A DNA stretch of 39,442 nt from Verrucomicrobiaceae bacterium (GTDB taxonomy: Bacteria; Verrucomicrobiota; Verrucomicrobiia; Chthoniobacterales; Chthoniobacteraceae), in assembly GCA_005791535.1 (NCBI GenBank), contig SXWH01000253.1, forward strand, positions 1 through 39,442, read 5' to 3'. A model generated the notes under the pieces. It was given only the letters and a program-made list of their open reading frames with translations. It searched no databases and was not told the origin of the DNA. The position numbers were made by a program, and so were the translations under genes. How positions within the stretch are numbered: the stretch's first letter is position 1; every line of letters begins with the position of its first letter. Shown one piece after another: positions 22,559-31,834 of the stretch.

Positions 22559-23308
22559 TTAAGAGCGGAGTGCTGCGAGCAGGCAGCGGATTTCGTCCTC
22601 CACCTCCTCGGGCGTCCCGACCGTCTGAGCGATCTCGTGGCGCACCATTTCGCCGTAGCGCTGGCGGAGTTTGTGAATTGCGGATTTCACCGCGGACTCG
22701 GTCAGACCGAGGGCGCGCGCGGTGTCGATGTATGGGACGGCGTCGCCGCCGCCTAGCAGATAGGATTTGAGCGCTTCGAACCGTGCGGTCTGGCTGACAG
22801 CCTCGTATTCCCGGCGAAGACGGGTATTCACCCGGGCGAGAAGCGTCTCGGCCCATCGGCGCTCGAAAAGCTTGTCGGGAGTCTCGTCGGAGCGGGGTTC
22901 CATGGCGTCGCGTTCGATTCCCTCCACGGAATCTAGCGAGAACACAGGCTGCCCGCCGCCGCGTTTTTGGGCGCGGGCGCGGTGCCATTCATTGGCAAGG
23001 AAGTGCTTTAGAGAACCGAGCAGGAATGAACGAAACCGGCCCTGGGCGGGATTTGCCCGGCCGACCGAACCGTAGCGCAGCATCCGCGCAAAGAATTCCT
23101 GGGTGAGGTCCTGCGCTTCTTCGACAGCGTGCCCCTGTGAGCGGACCCATGAGTAGATGGGCGGCCAGTACGCACGGCAGAGTTTCTCGAGGGCGTCGCT
23201 GGAGTCCGCGCCGGAACCTCCGGCCCGCAGGACCATGCTCCAGTGCGTGGTTTCAAAGCTGGATGCGGCTTTCGGCTTTTGCGCGCTGTTTTCGAGTGTG
23301 GCGGCCAT
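22559..23308 (-). CDS. ECF-type RNA polymerase sigma factor (THWSMV class)
   Basis: A 249-residue sigma factor of the same class as that at 11346-12074. The THWSMV block (21-26) is followed by CRAYWPPIYSWVRSQGHAVEEA, DLTQEFFARML and GRFRSFLLGSLKHFLANEW. The C-terminal helix-turn-helix is LGLTESAVKSAIHKLRQRYGEMV. Here the adjacent genes are a transporter (convergent) and a secreted hydrolase (divergent), so no kinase or anti-sigma partner is next to it. The start is the ATG at 23308; an upstream in-frame start at 23395 would only add a Cys/His-rich tail with no homology. What it controls is unknown; the divergent secreted-protein genes are a candidate. Confidence 0.9.
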   Translation of the reverse strand: MAATLENSAQKPKAASSFETTHWSMVLRAGGSGADSSDALEKLCRAYWPPIYSWVRSQGHAVEEAQDLTQEFFARMLRYGSVGRANPAQGRFRSFLLGSLKHFLANEWHRARAQKRGGGQPVFSLDSVEGIERDAMEPRSDETPDKLFERRWAETLLARVNTRLRREYEAVSQTARFEALKSYLLGGGDAVPYIDTARALGLTESAVKSAIHKLRQRYGEMVRHEIAQTVGTPEEVEDEIRCLLAALRS

Positions 23309-23454
23309 GTCTGGCGCACTATGTAACGCGTGAGGTGCATTGGTGCAACCGGCACCGGTTCGTGAAATGTTTACGGCATGGTAACCGTACCCCACGGGTC
23401 TCGTGACGCGGAATAGTGCTCGCCACGCCCGAAAGGGGACGTATTTCTCGACGC

Positions 23455-25359
23455 ATGAAACGACTCGCTCCGTTCATCGTCCTCTCCATTTCGTCGCTTG
23501 CATTCGCGGAGGTCCGCCCGGCTCCGGATGAAATATTCACGCAGGCGGTGGAGCGATTGGTGGACGTGTATGTTCCCGCGAAGCAGCGCGAACCGCGGAC
23601 CTTTTCCACAACTCTGAAAGTTTTGCGCGCGCCGATAAGTGAAGTAGCGGGACGGGAAGCTGCGCTGGCGTATCAGGCTCCGGATCGCCTGCGCCTTTCG
23701 GCAGAGGTCGATGGCTCGCAATATGCGCTGGGCCGCGACGGCCAGGAGGTCTGGATGCACGCTGCCGGGAAAAAGTGGGGCATCGTGGGCAAGCCGGGGT
23801 TGCAGCGTTTCTCGACAAACCCCGGCAGCGTGGATCACACGACGCTGCCGCCTTTCACATTTGCGGAGCGTGCGAAAGTCGCTCTTTTGCCGACGCTGTG
23901 CACTTTTGAAGAAAAGACGCCGGAAACCGTTCAGGGAAGGGCCTGCCGAGTGGTTGTGGCAACGCCGACACCGGCGACGCGTGAGGCTTTCAGGATTCCC
24001 GCGCTGTCGATCTCGCTCGCGATTCCGCAGCCGTTTGAGGCGGACGATGTGCCGCTGCGAATTGCCGTGAGCGATGGTGCGAAGCTCGATGTGGCGGTCG
24101 AGCTCGCCGATGCGAAGTTTGCCGCGCCGCGCGCGGCTGCGGAGTGGAAGCTGCCCGCGAAGGAAGGCGACCGAGTGGAGCAGACGGCTGTAAGTCATTT
24201 TCTCCGCGCTGCGCAGGCTGCGGCGAGCGGCTTGAACTCAAAGCTCCCGACGCTTCCTCCGCCGGACGGCAAGCGCGAACTCATCGCGACGGAGGGTAGG
24301 GGCCGGCTGGAGGTGCACGATGGAGTGCGAGTGCTCTTTCTCGAAGGAACGCCCGAGGAAATGGGACGCCAGCAGGGCTTACTGGTGAAGAAAGAGGTGC
24401 GCAATTTAATCGACCGGATTCTTTACGGAGTGGGAGTCGGCAGCTCGATCGCGAAGGGACGGTGGTTCTTCGGTGAAATCGAGGAGGCGCAGTCCCGGCT
24501 GCAGAAGTTCATGGACCCGCGGTACCTTGCTGAGATTGACGCGATGTCGGACGCGGCAGGGGTGCCGCGCGAGGAGGGACGGCTCGCGAATTACTTTCCG
24601 GAGCTGTTCCACTGCTCGGGTTTCGCGGTGCTCGGCTCTGCGACAACCGATGGACGCATCTATCACGGGCGCGTGCTGGATTACCTGAAAGGCGTGGGCC
24701 TTGAGCAAAACGCGGTGGTCGTGGTGTGCAAGCCGGACGTCGGCAATGCGTGGATTAATGTCGGCTATTGCGGTTTCGTCGGCAGCGTGACGGCGATGAA
24801 CGAGAAGGGAATTTCGATGGGCGAAATGGGCGGTCGTGGCGAGGGGAATTGGGACGGGAAGCCAATGGCTCAACTCATGCGCGAAGTCATGGAGAAGGCC
24901 AATACGCTGGAGGAGGGACTCGCAATTCTTCGGAACAGCCCGCGCACCTGCGAGTACTACTACGTGCTCGCCGATGCCAAGGCGAAGCGCGCTGTGGGAA
25001 TCAAGGCGACGCCGCAGGCCCTCGAGATTATCGAAGCCGGGGCCACACATCCCCAGCTTCCGGAGGCGGTTAAGGACTGTGTGCTAATGAGTGCCGGCGA
25101 CCGCTTCAAGGAGCTCGCCCGCCGCGCGAAGGATGGATACGGGAAGTTTGACGCCGAAAGCGCGCGCGCGCTGATGACGCGCCCCGTTTGCATGAACTCA
25201 AACATCCACAGCGTTCTTTTTGCGCCGGATACCCTCGACCTGTGGGTTGCGAATGCCGATGGCGAGAATGTGGCGAGCCACACCCACTACCGGAAGTTCA
25301 ACCTCGGCGAACTGCTGAAAGCCGCGCCTTCACCTCAGCGGACGACGGCGGCCAAATAG
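23455..25359 (+). CDS. Secreted C45-type (acyltransferase/hydrolase) protein with N-terminal extra domain
   Basis: A 634-residue exported protein. The signal peptide (MKRLAPFIVLSISSLAFA) is followed by an N-terminal domain (about 30-265) with beta-rich segments and a LolA/outer-membrane-lipoprotein-carrier-like look (STTLKVLRAP, YQAPDRLRLSAEVDG). The C-terminal domain (about 285-620) matches the C45 Ntn-hydrolase family. It has LFHCSGFAV with nucleophile Cys387, HGRVLDY (404-410), NEKGISMGEMGG and a late MNSNIHS block. Such enzymes self-cleave at the Cys and act on amide or phospholipid-like bonds; the substrate is unknown. A start 13 codons earlier (23416) is possible. It lies 60 bp before the lamin-tail protein gene. 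Confidence 0.85.
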   Translation: MKRLAPFIVLSISSLAFAEVRPAPDEIFTQAVERLVDVYVPAKQREPRTFSTTLKVLRAPISEVAGREAALAYQAPDRLRLSAEVDGSQYALGRDGQEVWMHAAGKKWGIVGKPGLQRFSTNPGSVDHTTLPPFTFAERAKVALLPTLCTFEEKTPETVQGRACRVVVATPTPATREAFRIPALSISLAIPQPFEADDVPLRIAVSDGAKLDVAVELADAKFAAPRAAAEWKLPAKEGDRVEQTAVSHFLRAAQAAASGLNSKLPTLPPPDGKRELIATEGRGRLEVHDGVRVLFLEGTPEEMGRQQGLLVKKEVRNLIDRILYGVGVGSSIAKGRWFFGEIEEAQSRLQKFMDPRYLAEIDAMSDAAGVPREEGRLANYFPELFHCSGFAVLGSATTDGRIYHGRVLDYLKGVGLEQNAVVVVCKPDVGNAWINVGYCGFVGSVTAMNEKGISMGEMGGRGEGNWDGKPMAQLMREVMEKANTLEEGLAILRNSPRTCEYYYVLADAKAKRAVGIKATPQALEIIEAGATHPQLPEAVKDCVLMSAGDRFKELARRAKDGYGKFDAESARALMTRPVCMNSNIHSVLFAPDTLDLWVANADGENVASHTHYRKFNLGELLKAAPSPQRTTAAK

Positions 25360-25419
25360 CCTGTCCGCCGACGTGGGACTTTTGTTGCGCGGAGAGGCGA
25401 AATCGGTACGGTCTTCGCC

Positions 25420-28400
25420 GTGAACTCACGCGTTTCTCTCATCACCTCAGCGTCCCTCTGTCTTCTCTCTGTGCCTGTTTTTGCCGAGCAGGTTGTTGTC
25501 TCCGAGATCATGTATAACCCGCCGGGCGCACTGCCGGAGTTTATCGAGCTCTCGAATATCACGGCGACGCCTCTCGACATGGCATTGTGGCGGTTCAGCG
25601 ACGGTGTCGATTTCACGTTCCCGAATTTCAACGCGGGAACGCCGTCCGCGCATTTGCTGCTGCCTTACGAGAAGATTTTGATTTCCTCGGCTAGCGACGT
25701 GGCGACGCGTGCCGCTTACCCGGGGATTCCCGGCGGTGTGCGGATCTTCGGTCCCTGGAGCGCGCTAACTTCGCTGGATAACAACGGCGAGCGCATCACG
25801 GTGAAGGACAAGAACGGCGTGATTGTGTGCAGCGTGAGCTACAGCGACGGCGGGAAATGGGCCGTCGCGCCGGACGGGGCGGGGCATTCACTCGTCCTCG
25901 CAGATGAGGATCAAACAATCGACAACTGGCGTGTGTGGCGCGCGAGCACAAACCGCCTCGGATCGCCCGGCGTTGCGGACCCGGCGGCTCCGGCTGCCGG
26001 ATTGGCGATCAACGAAGTGCGGTTCAATACAACCACAGGTCGTGTGGAGTGGGTGGAACTGCGGAACAACTCCGCCACGACGACGGTTTCGGCTACGTCG
26101 ATGGTTTTGTCGGCTGCCACGGATTTATCGAATCCCGTTGCACTCTCCGGCAACGTGACGCCCGGCGCTGTGGTGTCTTTCAATGTGGATTTCGCGACGG
26201 ACAACGGCGGCAATGTCCGTATCCATCTTGCCGATGCGGCGGGCAACGTTCGGGACGCAGTGAAAATTACGCGCGTCGCCGGGCGGCCGTCGCAGCAGGT
26301 TTTTCCGGCAGGTTCACGGCAGTGGTTCAGTGATACGACGGACACGCGTGATGCACAGAACAATCCCGTGCGGAACACGGATATCGTGATCAATGAAATC
26401 ATGGCCGATGCTCCGAGCGGCCAGCGCGACGGCGAGTTCATCGAGCTGTACAACAAGGGTGCGGCGGCGGTGAATGTGGGCGGCTGGCGGCTGGACGACG
26501 ACGTCGATTTCACCATCCCGGCGAACACGACGATCGCGCCCGGCGGGTATCTTGTTCTCGCGGCAAACGCCGCCTTTTTAAACGCAAACTACTCCGGTCT
26601 TTCGGCAATCGGAAATTGGAGCGGCTCGCTGGCAAACAGCGGGGATCGCGTGCAGCTCAAGGACGCTTTTGGAAACCTTGTGGACGAGGTGGATTTCCGT
26701 TTCGGCGGCGAATGGCCCGAGCTCGCGGCGGGCGATGGGAGTTCGCTGGAGCTTGTGAATCCCGAAGCCGACAACTCGATTGGTTCGTCGTGGCGCGACA
26801 GCGATGAGAGCGCGAAGAGCTCATTCGCTGCGTTCACGATCAATGGCGGGAACTACAAGCGAATCGTTCATAATTCGCTGAACGATGACGAGATTCAGAT
26901 GTGGCTTGTGGGCGATGGACACATGATCATCCGCAATGCCCAGCTTCGCCCGACTGCCGGAGGGGCGGACCTTTTTGTGAATGCCGGAGTCACGACGCTG
27001 AACGCGAACAATACGGACGGCTGGCGCTCACGAGGCAACCACTGGGCCACATTTCACGACGCCGAGGGCGTTCACATTCTGGCGGACGGCGGTGGTGACA
27101 GCAAAGTGAACCACTTGGAAAAAGACGCGACCGGAATGGCGGCGAACACCGATTACACGCTCACGTTTGAAGCGCGCTGGGTTTACGGAAAGCCGCGGAT
27201 TGTGGCGCAAAGTTGGGACATGTCGTGGGGCGGCACCGTCCTTGCACCAATACCGCAGAATCTCGGAACGCCGGGCGCGCAAAACTCGCGCTTTGTCGCC
27301 GCCGCGCCTCCGGCGATCACGCTTTTGAATCACAGTCCGGCGACTCCGCCGACCGGATCCACTGTCACCGTGACGGCCCGGGTCTCCTCGTCTTCGCCAT
27401 TGGCTGGCGTGCAGCTTTTTCACCGGCTCGACAATGTGACCTATTCGGGGACGTTTACCGGCACCTCTATGATGGATAACGGCACCGGCGGTGATGCCCT
27501 TGCGGGCGACGGGATTTATACCGCTCAGGTGCCGCTCGCTTCGTTTGGATACGACACAGCAGGCGCTGTTGTGGAGTTTTACGTGCGCGCCACTGCATCA
27601 AACGGGCAGACGGCGGATCTGCCGCGCGGTTCCGTGAACGGCGAGCCTTACGCCACGGCTCAGCCTAAGCGGGGCCTCTGGGTTGTGGATAACCAGACGA
27701 CGAGCACGGAGTTGCGGAGGCTGCGCGTGGTCATTCCCAGTTACTGGCTTGAGGCACTGAATACGCCGGATGTAACAGCGACGCCTGCGGGCAGTGGAAT
27801 CCCGGCGACCGGGGGCGGCTCCGCGATTTACAACTACAAGTTCCCGAAACACAACAGCCACTACTTCCCTTGCACCGTGGTGATGAATGACAGCCGGGTT
27901 TTCTACGGTGCGTCCGTTCATAAGACGGGAAGCCCGTTTACCCGCACGACCAACAACAGTCTGGATCGTGGGCGCTTGGCGCTTCCGGGCGATCGCCCTT
28001 ATCGCGGGCATGGGAAGATTTACTGGGACAATGACGCAGCCGGCGGAAGCATGCTGCATAACCGGGCGAATCGTTATCTCCTGTACCTTTGCGGCGTCCC
28101 GGCGAATGAGAACGAGGTCCTGAAAGTCACGCGCAACAACGCGACGTACGCGGTGCGGGAATCGAATGAGGTTTTTGACAAGGACATGCTGAACCGAATC
28201 TGGCCGGGCGGAAGCTCCGGATACTTCTTCGAGAACGACGATGCGCACGTGATTGGCGACGATGGGAACGTCCGGATGAACAGCGTTGAAACGGCGTGGG
28301 ACTATAATCCGGCAAACCGTCCCGGTGCCGAGAATCCTGTGAGTTACCACAACAACTTCGTGCCCGGTTCGCGGGAGGTCGAATACGACTTCGCGCCTGT

Positions 28401-30915
28401 CTTTGAATGGAACAAACAGATCGAGACCAACACGGCGACAACCGAGCAGCTTGAGCGCATGGCCGACACCCGGGCGATGGCTGCGTATGCTGCGGTCCGT
28501 GGATACACGGCAGACTGGGACAGCATCACGCTGAGCCGTGCAAAGAACGGCTATTTCTACAACCGGCCCGACGACCACAAATGGCTGCTGATTCACTGGG
28601 ACAGCGACAATTCCTTCCAGGCGAATCATATCAACGACGCATTCATCGGTGCCGAAATCAACGTCCCGAACTACTACAACCGGTCGTTTGTCCGCAGGCA
28701 GGTGTACTATTACATGACGAAGTTGATGGGCGACTATGCGATGAATGGCCCGCGTCTCGCGGCGTGGCTCGCGGCCGAGGAAGCGGCTTCTCCTTCGTTT
28801 AATGTGCCGGCGATTTATGCAAGCTGGCCGACGACGAATGCGTCAACCGGCACCGTGCAGACGCGGGTGGCGGTGATGCAAACGTTCATCGGCGCGGCCC
28901 TGACTGCTCCATTTGCGCTGACTGCCCCGCCGGCGACGACCACGAACACGGTGCTCACGATCAGCGGTACCGCGCCGGCGAACGTGTTCCGCATTGAATG
29001 TGTCGGGCATCCCGAAGCGACATTTGCATGGACGGGCACGAGTGCATCGGACACGGCGCCGTGGGCGTTCAGCGGGCTTCGCCTGCGGAACGGTTCGAAT
29101 ACGCTGATCTTCCGGGCGTTCGACGAGGACGGAGTGCAGCTCGGTGCAGATCTGACTCACACGATGACGAAGACCAATAACGCACCGCCGTATATGACTG
29201 CGACCGTCAGTCCCGGTTCGCAAAACGCGGCGCTCGGCGAAGTGGTCGTCATCGATGCATCAGGCAGCTTCGATCCGGATGGCACGCCATTGACATTTAC
29301 GTGGACGATTTCGCCTTCCGTCGGATTTACCACCGTGGCTTCCACGGCATCGAGCCGGACTGTGCAGTTCACCACGCCCGGCAATTACTCATTTACAATC
29401 AGAGGCTCGGATGGGGCATCGAATCAAACAACGGTCCGTGAAATTACGGCGTACAGCACCTCCGATTTCACCTCGTTCGGTACGGATTATCTCGATCCCA
29501 GCTTCACGACGAACAACGTCGAGCTGCTCGACAATTTCTCGCCTGATTCCTGGTATTCATTGAACGAAACAAGCGGCAGTATTGCTCTAAATTTAACGGA
29601 TACGGTCTCCCGTCCGTTGACCAACACGGCGCCGACATTCCCGATCATCGCACGCCCGCTGCCGGCTTCCACCAACTGGATTTTGGCGACGAGCATTACG
29701 CCGGAGAATCGTGCGTATGGCAGCTTCCTCAGCGGGCTGTATTTGGAAACTGTGGAAAGCGGAGTAACGACCCGTTACGCATTTGGATATGAGGGAGGGC
29801 TGAACTGGAAGGCATTCAAAGCTGTCGGTGCGGGTGCTTATACGCAGATTGGAACGACGGTCGCGTTCACTCCGCCGGATACCACGATTCGCATCCGTCG
29901 GTCCGGAAACAGTCTGTTCTTCGAATACCGGCTGAATGGAATCCAGTGGGCGAGCGTCGCTTCCGCTTCGATGGTCGCGGGAAGCACGACGACCCGCGGG
30001 GGCATTTTTACGGCCACCGGTGCCGTGGGCGCGGCGCCGAGTGTTCCGGGCGTCGGGATTCGCACGGCTTTCGACTATTTGTTGTTCAGCGACCCGGGAA
30101 ATACCGCCGACCTTTTCAACAGCCTCCGCATTACGGAGATCATGTACAATCCGTCAGGTGTCGGTGGAGTGGAGTTCATAGAACTCCGAAACATCGGCGC
30201 CTCCGCCATCAATTTGAACGGCGCGTATTTCGATCAGGGCGATCCGTTCTCGAATGCCGCCGGCGATGGCCCGTTTACGTTCGGAGCGGTCACATTGCAG
30301 CCGGGTCAGTATTGTGTCGTGACGAATAACATCGCTGGATTTACCGCGCAGTACGGGACCGGGGCGCTGATCGCCGGGCAATACAGTGGCTCCCTCAATA
30401 ATGACGGCGAACACATCACGCTTCGCGATGCGGATGGAAACGCTGTGCACGATTTCAATTACAGCGACCTCGCGCCATGGCCAGTTGTGGCCGACGGCGG
30501 CGGACCAAGTATTGAGGCATTGAGCACGACGCTCGCGCTCTACGGTACCGGCACGAACTGGCGTGCGAGTCAGGAAATAGGTGGCTCGCCCGGGTACCTC
30601 GGCTTCGCTACGGATTCCGATGCGGACGGCACGCCGGATAGTGTGGAGCTTGCATTTGGCAGCAATCCGAACAGCGCCTCCAGCACGCCGCAGCCGCCGG
30701 TTTCGACGCGCGATGCCGGCACCGGCGCAGTGACGGTCACGTGGAGCTCGCTTAGCGGAAAGGCCTACACGGTTGAGTACCGGGACGACCTCGCCGTCGG
30801 GACATGGCAGTCGCTCGCGACCGTGACTGCGGCGGGCGCGACTTCGAGCTACACGGACACCACCGCAAACGTCGCCCCGCAGCGGTTCTACCGCATCAAA
30901 GCGCAATTCCCTTAG
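25420..30915 (+). CDS. Giant secreted lamin-tail / CotH-kinase / PKD protein
   Basis: An 1831-residue secreted protein with a GTG start and signal peptide (to about 22). Lamin-tail domains begin at VVSEIMYNPPGALPEFIEL (about 25-165), near LAINEVRFNTT (about 195-310), and at DIVINEIMADAPSG (about 322-455). A Y-domain-like region with LLNHSPATPPTG follows. A CotH-type kinase-like domain spans about 750-1120, with FKDMLNRIWPG-like segments and LLIHWDSDNSF near residue 1055. A PKD domain at about 1265-1345 has VVIDASGSFDPDGTPLTFTW. A fourth lamin-tail domain begins RITEIMYNPSGVGGVEFIEL (about 1570-1720). A calcium loop DSDADGTPDSVE and a final Ig-like domain end it. It is probably a cell-surface or secreted adhesion, degradation or spore-coat-like kinase protein. 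ThuA follows after 41 bp. Confidence 0.9.
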   Translation: MNSRVSLITSASLCLLSVPVFAEQVVVSEIMYNPPGALPEFIELSNITATPLDMALWRFSDGVDFTFPNFNAGTPSAHLLLPYEKILISSASDVATRAAYPGIPGGVRIFGPWSALTSLDNNGERITVKDKNGVIVCSVSYSDGGKWAVAPDGAGHSLVLADEDQTIDNWRVWRASTNRLGSPGVADPAAPAAGLAINEVRFNTTTGRVEWVELRNNSATTTVSATSMVLSAATDLSNPVALSGNVTPGAVVSFNVDFATDNGGNVRIHLADAAGNVRDAVKITRVAGRPSQQVFPAGSRQWFSDTTDTRDAQNNPVRNTDIVINEIMADAPSGQRDGEFIELYNKGAAAVNVGGWRLDDDVDFTIPANTTIAPGGYLVLAANAAFLNANYSGLSAIGNWSGSLANSGDRVQLKDAFGNLVDEVDFRFGGEWPELAAGDGSSLELVNPEADNSIGSSWRDSDESAKSSFAAFTINGGNYKRIVHNSLNDDEIQMWLVGDGHMIIRNAQLRPTAGGADLFVNAGVTTLNANNTDGWRSRGNHWATFHDAEGVHILADGGGDSKVNHLEKDATGMAANTDYTLTFEARWVYGKPRIVAQSWDMSWGGTVLAPIPQNLGTPGAQNSRFVAAAPPAITLLNHSPATPPTGSTVTVTARVSSSSPLAGVQLFHRLDNVTYSGTFTGTSMMDNGTGGDALAGDGIYTAQVPLASFGYDTAGAVVEFYVRATASNGQTADLPRGSVNGEPYATAQPKRGLWVVDNQTTSTELRRLRVVIPSYWLEALNTPDVTATPAGSGIPATGGGSAIYNYKFPKHNSHYFPCTVVMNDSRVFYGASVHKTGSPFTRTTNNSLDRGRLALPGDRPYRGHGKIYWDNDAAGGSMLHNRANRYLLYLCGVPANENEVLKVTRNNATYAVRESNEVFDKDMLNRIWPGGSSGYFFENDDAHVIGDDGNVRMNSVETAWDYNPANRPGAENPVSYHNNFVPGSREVEYDFAPVFEWNKQIETNTATTEQLERMADTRAMAAYAAVRGYTADWDSITLSRAKNGYFYNRPDDHKWLLIHWDSDNSFQANHINDAFIGAEINVPNYYNRSFVRRQVYYYMTKLMGDYAMNGPRLAAWLAAEEAASPSFNVPAIYASWPTTNASTGTVQTRVAVMQTFIGAALTAPFALTAPPATTTNTVLTISGTAPANVFRIECVGHPEATFAWTGTSASDTAPWAFSGLRLRNGSNTLIFRAFDEDGVQLGADLTHTMTKTNNAPPYMTATVSPGSQNAALGEVVVIDASGSFDPDGTPLTFTWTISPSVGFTTVASTASSRTVQFTTPGNYSFTIRGSDGASNQTTVREITAYSTSDFTSFGTDYLDPSFTTNNVELLDNFSPDSWYSLNETSGSIALNLTDTVSRPLTNTAPTFPIIARPLPASTNWILATSITPENRAYGSFLSGLYLETVESGVTTRYAFGYEGGLNWKAFKAVGAGAYTQIGTTVAFTPPDTTIRIRRSGNSLFFEYRLNGIQWASVASASMVAGSTTTRGGIFTATGAVGAAPSVPGVGIRTAFDYLLFSDPGNTADLFNSLRITEIMYNPSGVGGVEFIELRNIGASAINLNGAYFDQGDPFSNAAGDGPFTFGAVTLQPGQYCVVTNNIAGFTAQYGTGALIAGQYSGSLNNDGEHITLRDADGNAVHDFNYSDLAPWPVVADGGGPSIEALSTTLALYGTGTNWRASQEIGGSPGYLGFATDSDADGTPDSVELAFGSNPNSASSTPQPPVSTRDAGTGAVTVTWSSLSGKAYTVEYRDDLAVGTWQSLATVTAAGATSSYTDTTANVAPQRFYRIKAQFP

Positions 30916-30956
30916 TCCGGTGCTTGCGCGGGGAACTGTTTCCTGAGAGGGAAGCG

Positions 30957-31829
30957 ATGCATTTTATGAAACGCATCGCACTTCTCTCCATCGCCGCCTT
31001 CACCGCAAACGCCGAGCCGATCAAGGTTCTGCTCGTGGACGGGCAGAACAATCACAACTGGGCCCAGACTTCGCCGGAGATTAAGGCGATTCTCGAAGAA
31101 GGTGGTCTTTGCAAAGTGGATGTCTCGACAGCGCCTGATAACAAAGCCGGCGATGACAAATGGGCTGCCTGGCGGCCGAAGTTTGGCGATTATCAGGTCG
31201 TGGTGAGCAACTACAACGGCAAGCTCTGGCCGGACGAGGTTCGCGATGCTTTTGAAAAATATGTGGCTGACGGCGGAGGCTTCGTGCCGATTCACGCGGC
31301 GAATAACTCGTTCCCGGAATGGCTGGCTTACAACCGGATGATCGGCGTCGGCGGATGGGGCGGGCGCTCGGAAAAGAGCGGTCCTTATCTCCGCCTCCGC
31401 GACAACAAGTGGACGCTCGATACCACGCCCGGACGCGGCGGCAGCCATGGGAAGAAGCACGAGTACGTGATGAATTCGCAGAATGCGCAGCACCCCATCA
31501 TGGCCGGTCTCCCGGCAAAATGGCTGCACACGAGCGATGAGCTTTACGATCGCCTGCGCGGTCCGGCACAGGGTGTGACGGTCCTGGCGAGCGCCACGTC
31601 GACAAAGGAGTCGGGCGGCAGTGGCGAAGAGGAGCCGCTACTGATGACGATCGCATACGAGAAGGGCCGTGTATTCCATACGGCCCTCGGCCACGATCTC
31701 GTCTCGGTGAAATGTGTGGGCTTTGCCACGACGCTGCGCCGCGGAACCGAATGGGCTGCGACAGGGAAGGTGACAACGCCGGTGCCCGCGGAGTTTCCGA
31801 CGGAGACTGCGATCAAGGCGCGGCCGTAG
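30957..31829 (+). CDS. Secreted ThuA-like domain protein
   Basis: A 290-residue exported protein (signal peptide MHFMKRIALLSIAAFTANA). The mature part matches the ThuA-like fold seen in planctomycete and verrucomicrobial sugar-related proteins. It has VLLVDGQNNHNWAQTSPEI, YQVVVSNYNGKLWPDEVR, KYVADGGGFVPIHAANNSF, HPIMAGLPAKWLHTSDELYD and GRVFHTALGHD. The class I glutamine amidotransferase-like fold is expected, but its Cys-His catalytic pair is not evident. A ribosome site (AGAGGGA) lies 4 bases before the ATG at 30957; another ATG at 30966 is less well placed. It is 41 bp downstream of the giant lamin-tail gene and probably in its operon. Confidence 0.9.
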   Translation: MHFMKRIALLSIAAFTANAEPIKVLLVDGQNNHNWAQTSPEIKAILEEGGLCKVDVSTAPDNKAGDDKWAAWRPKFGDYQVVVSNYNGKLWPDEVRDAFEKYVADGGGFVPIHAANNSFPEWLAYNRMIGVGGWGGRSEKSGPYLRLRDNKWTLDTTPGRGGSHGKKHEYVMNSQNAQHPIMAGLPAKWLHTSDELYDRLRGPAQGVTVLASATSTKESGGSGEEEPLLMTIAYEKGRVFHTALGHDLVSVKCVGFATTLRRGTEWAATGKVTTPVPAEFPTETAIKARP

Positions 31830-31834
31830 CCTAG

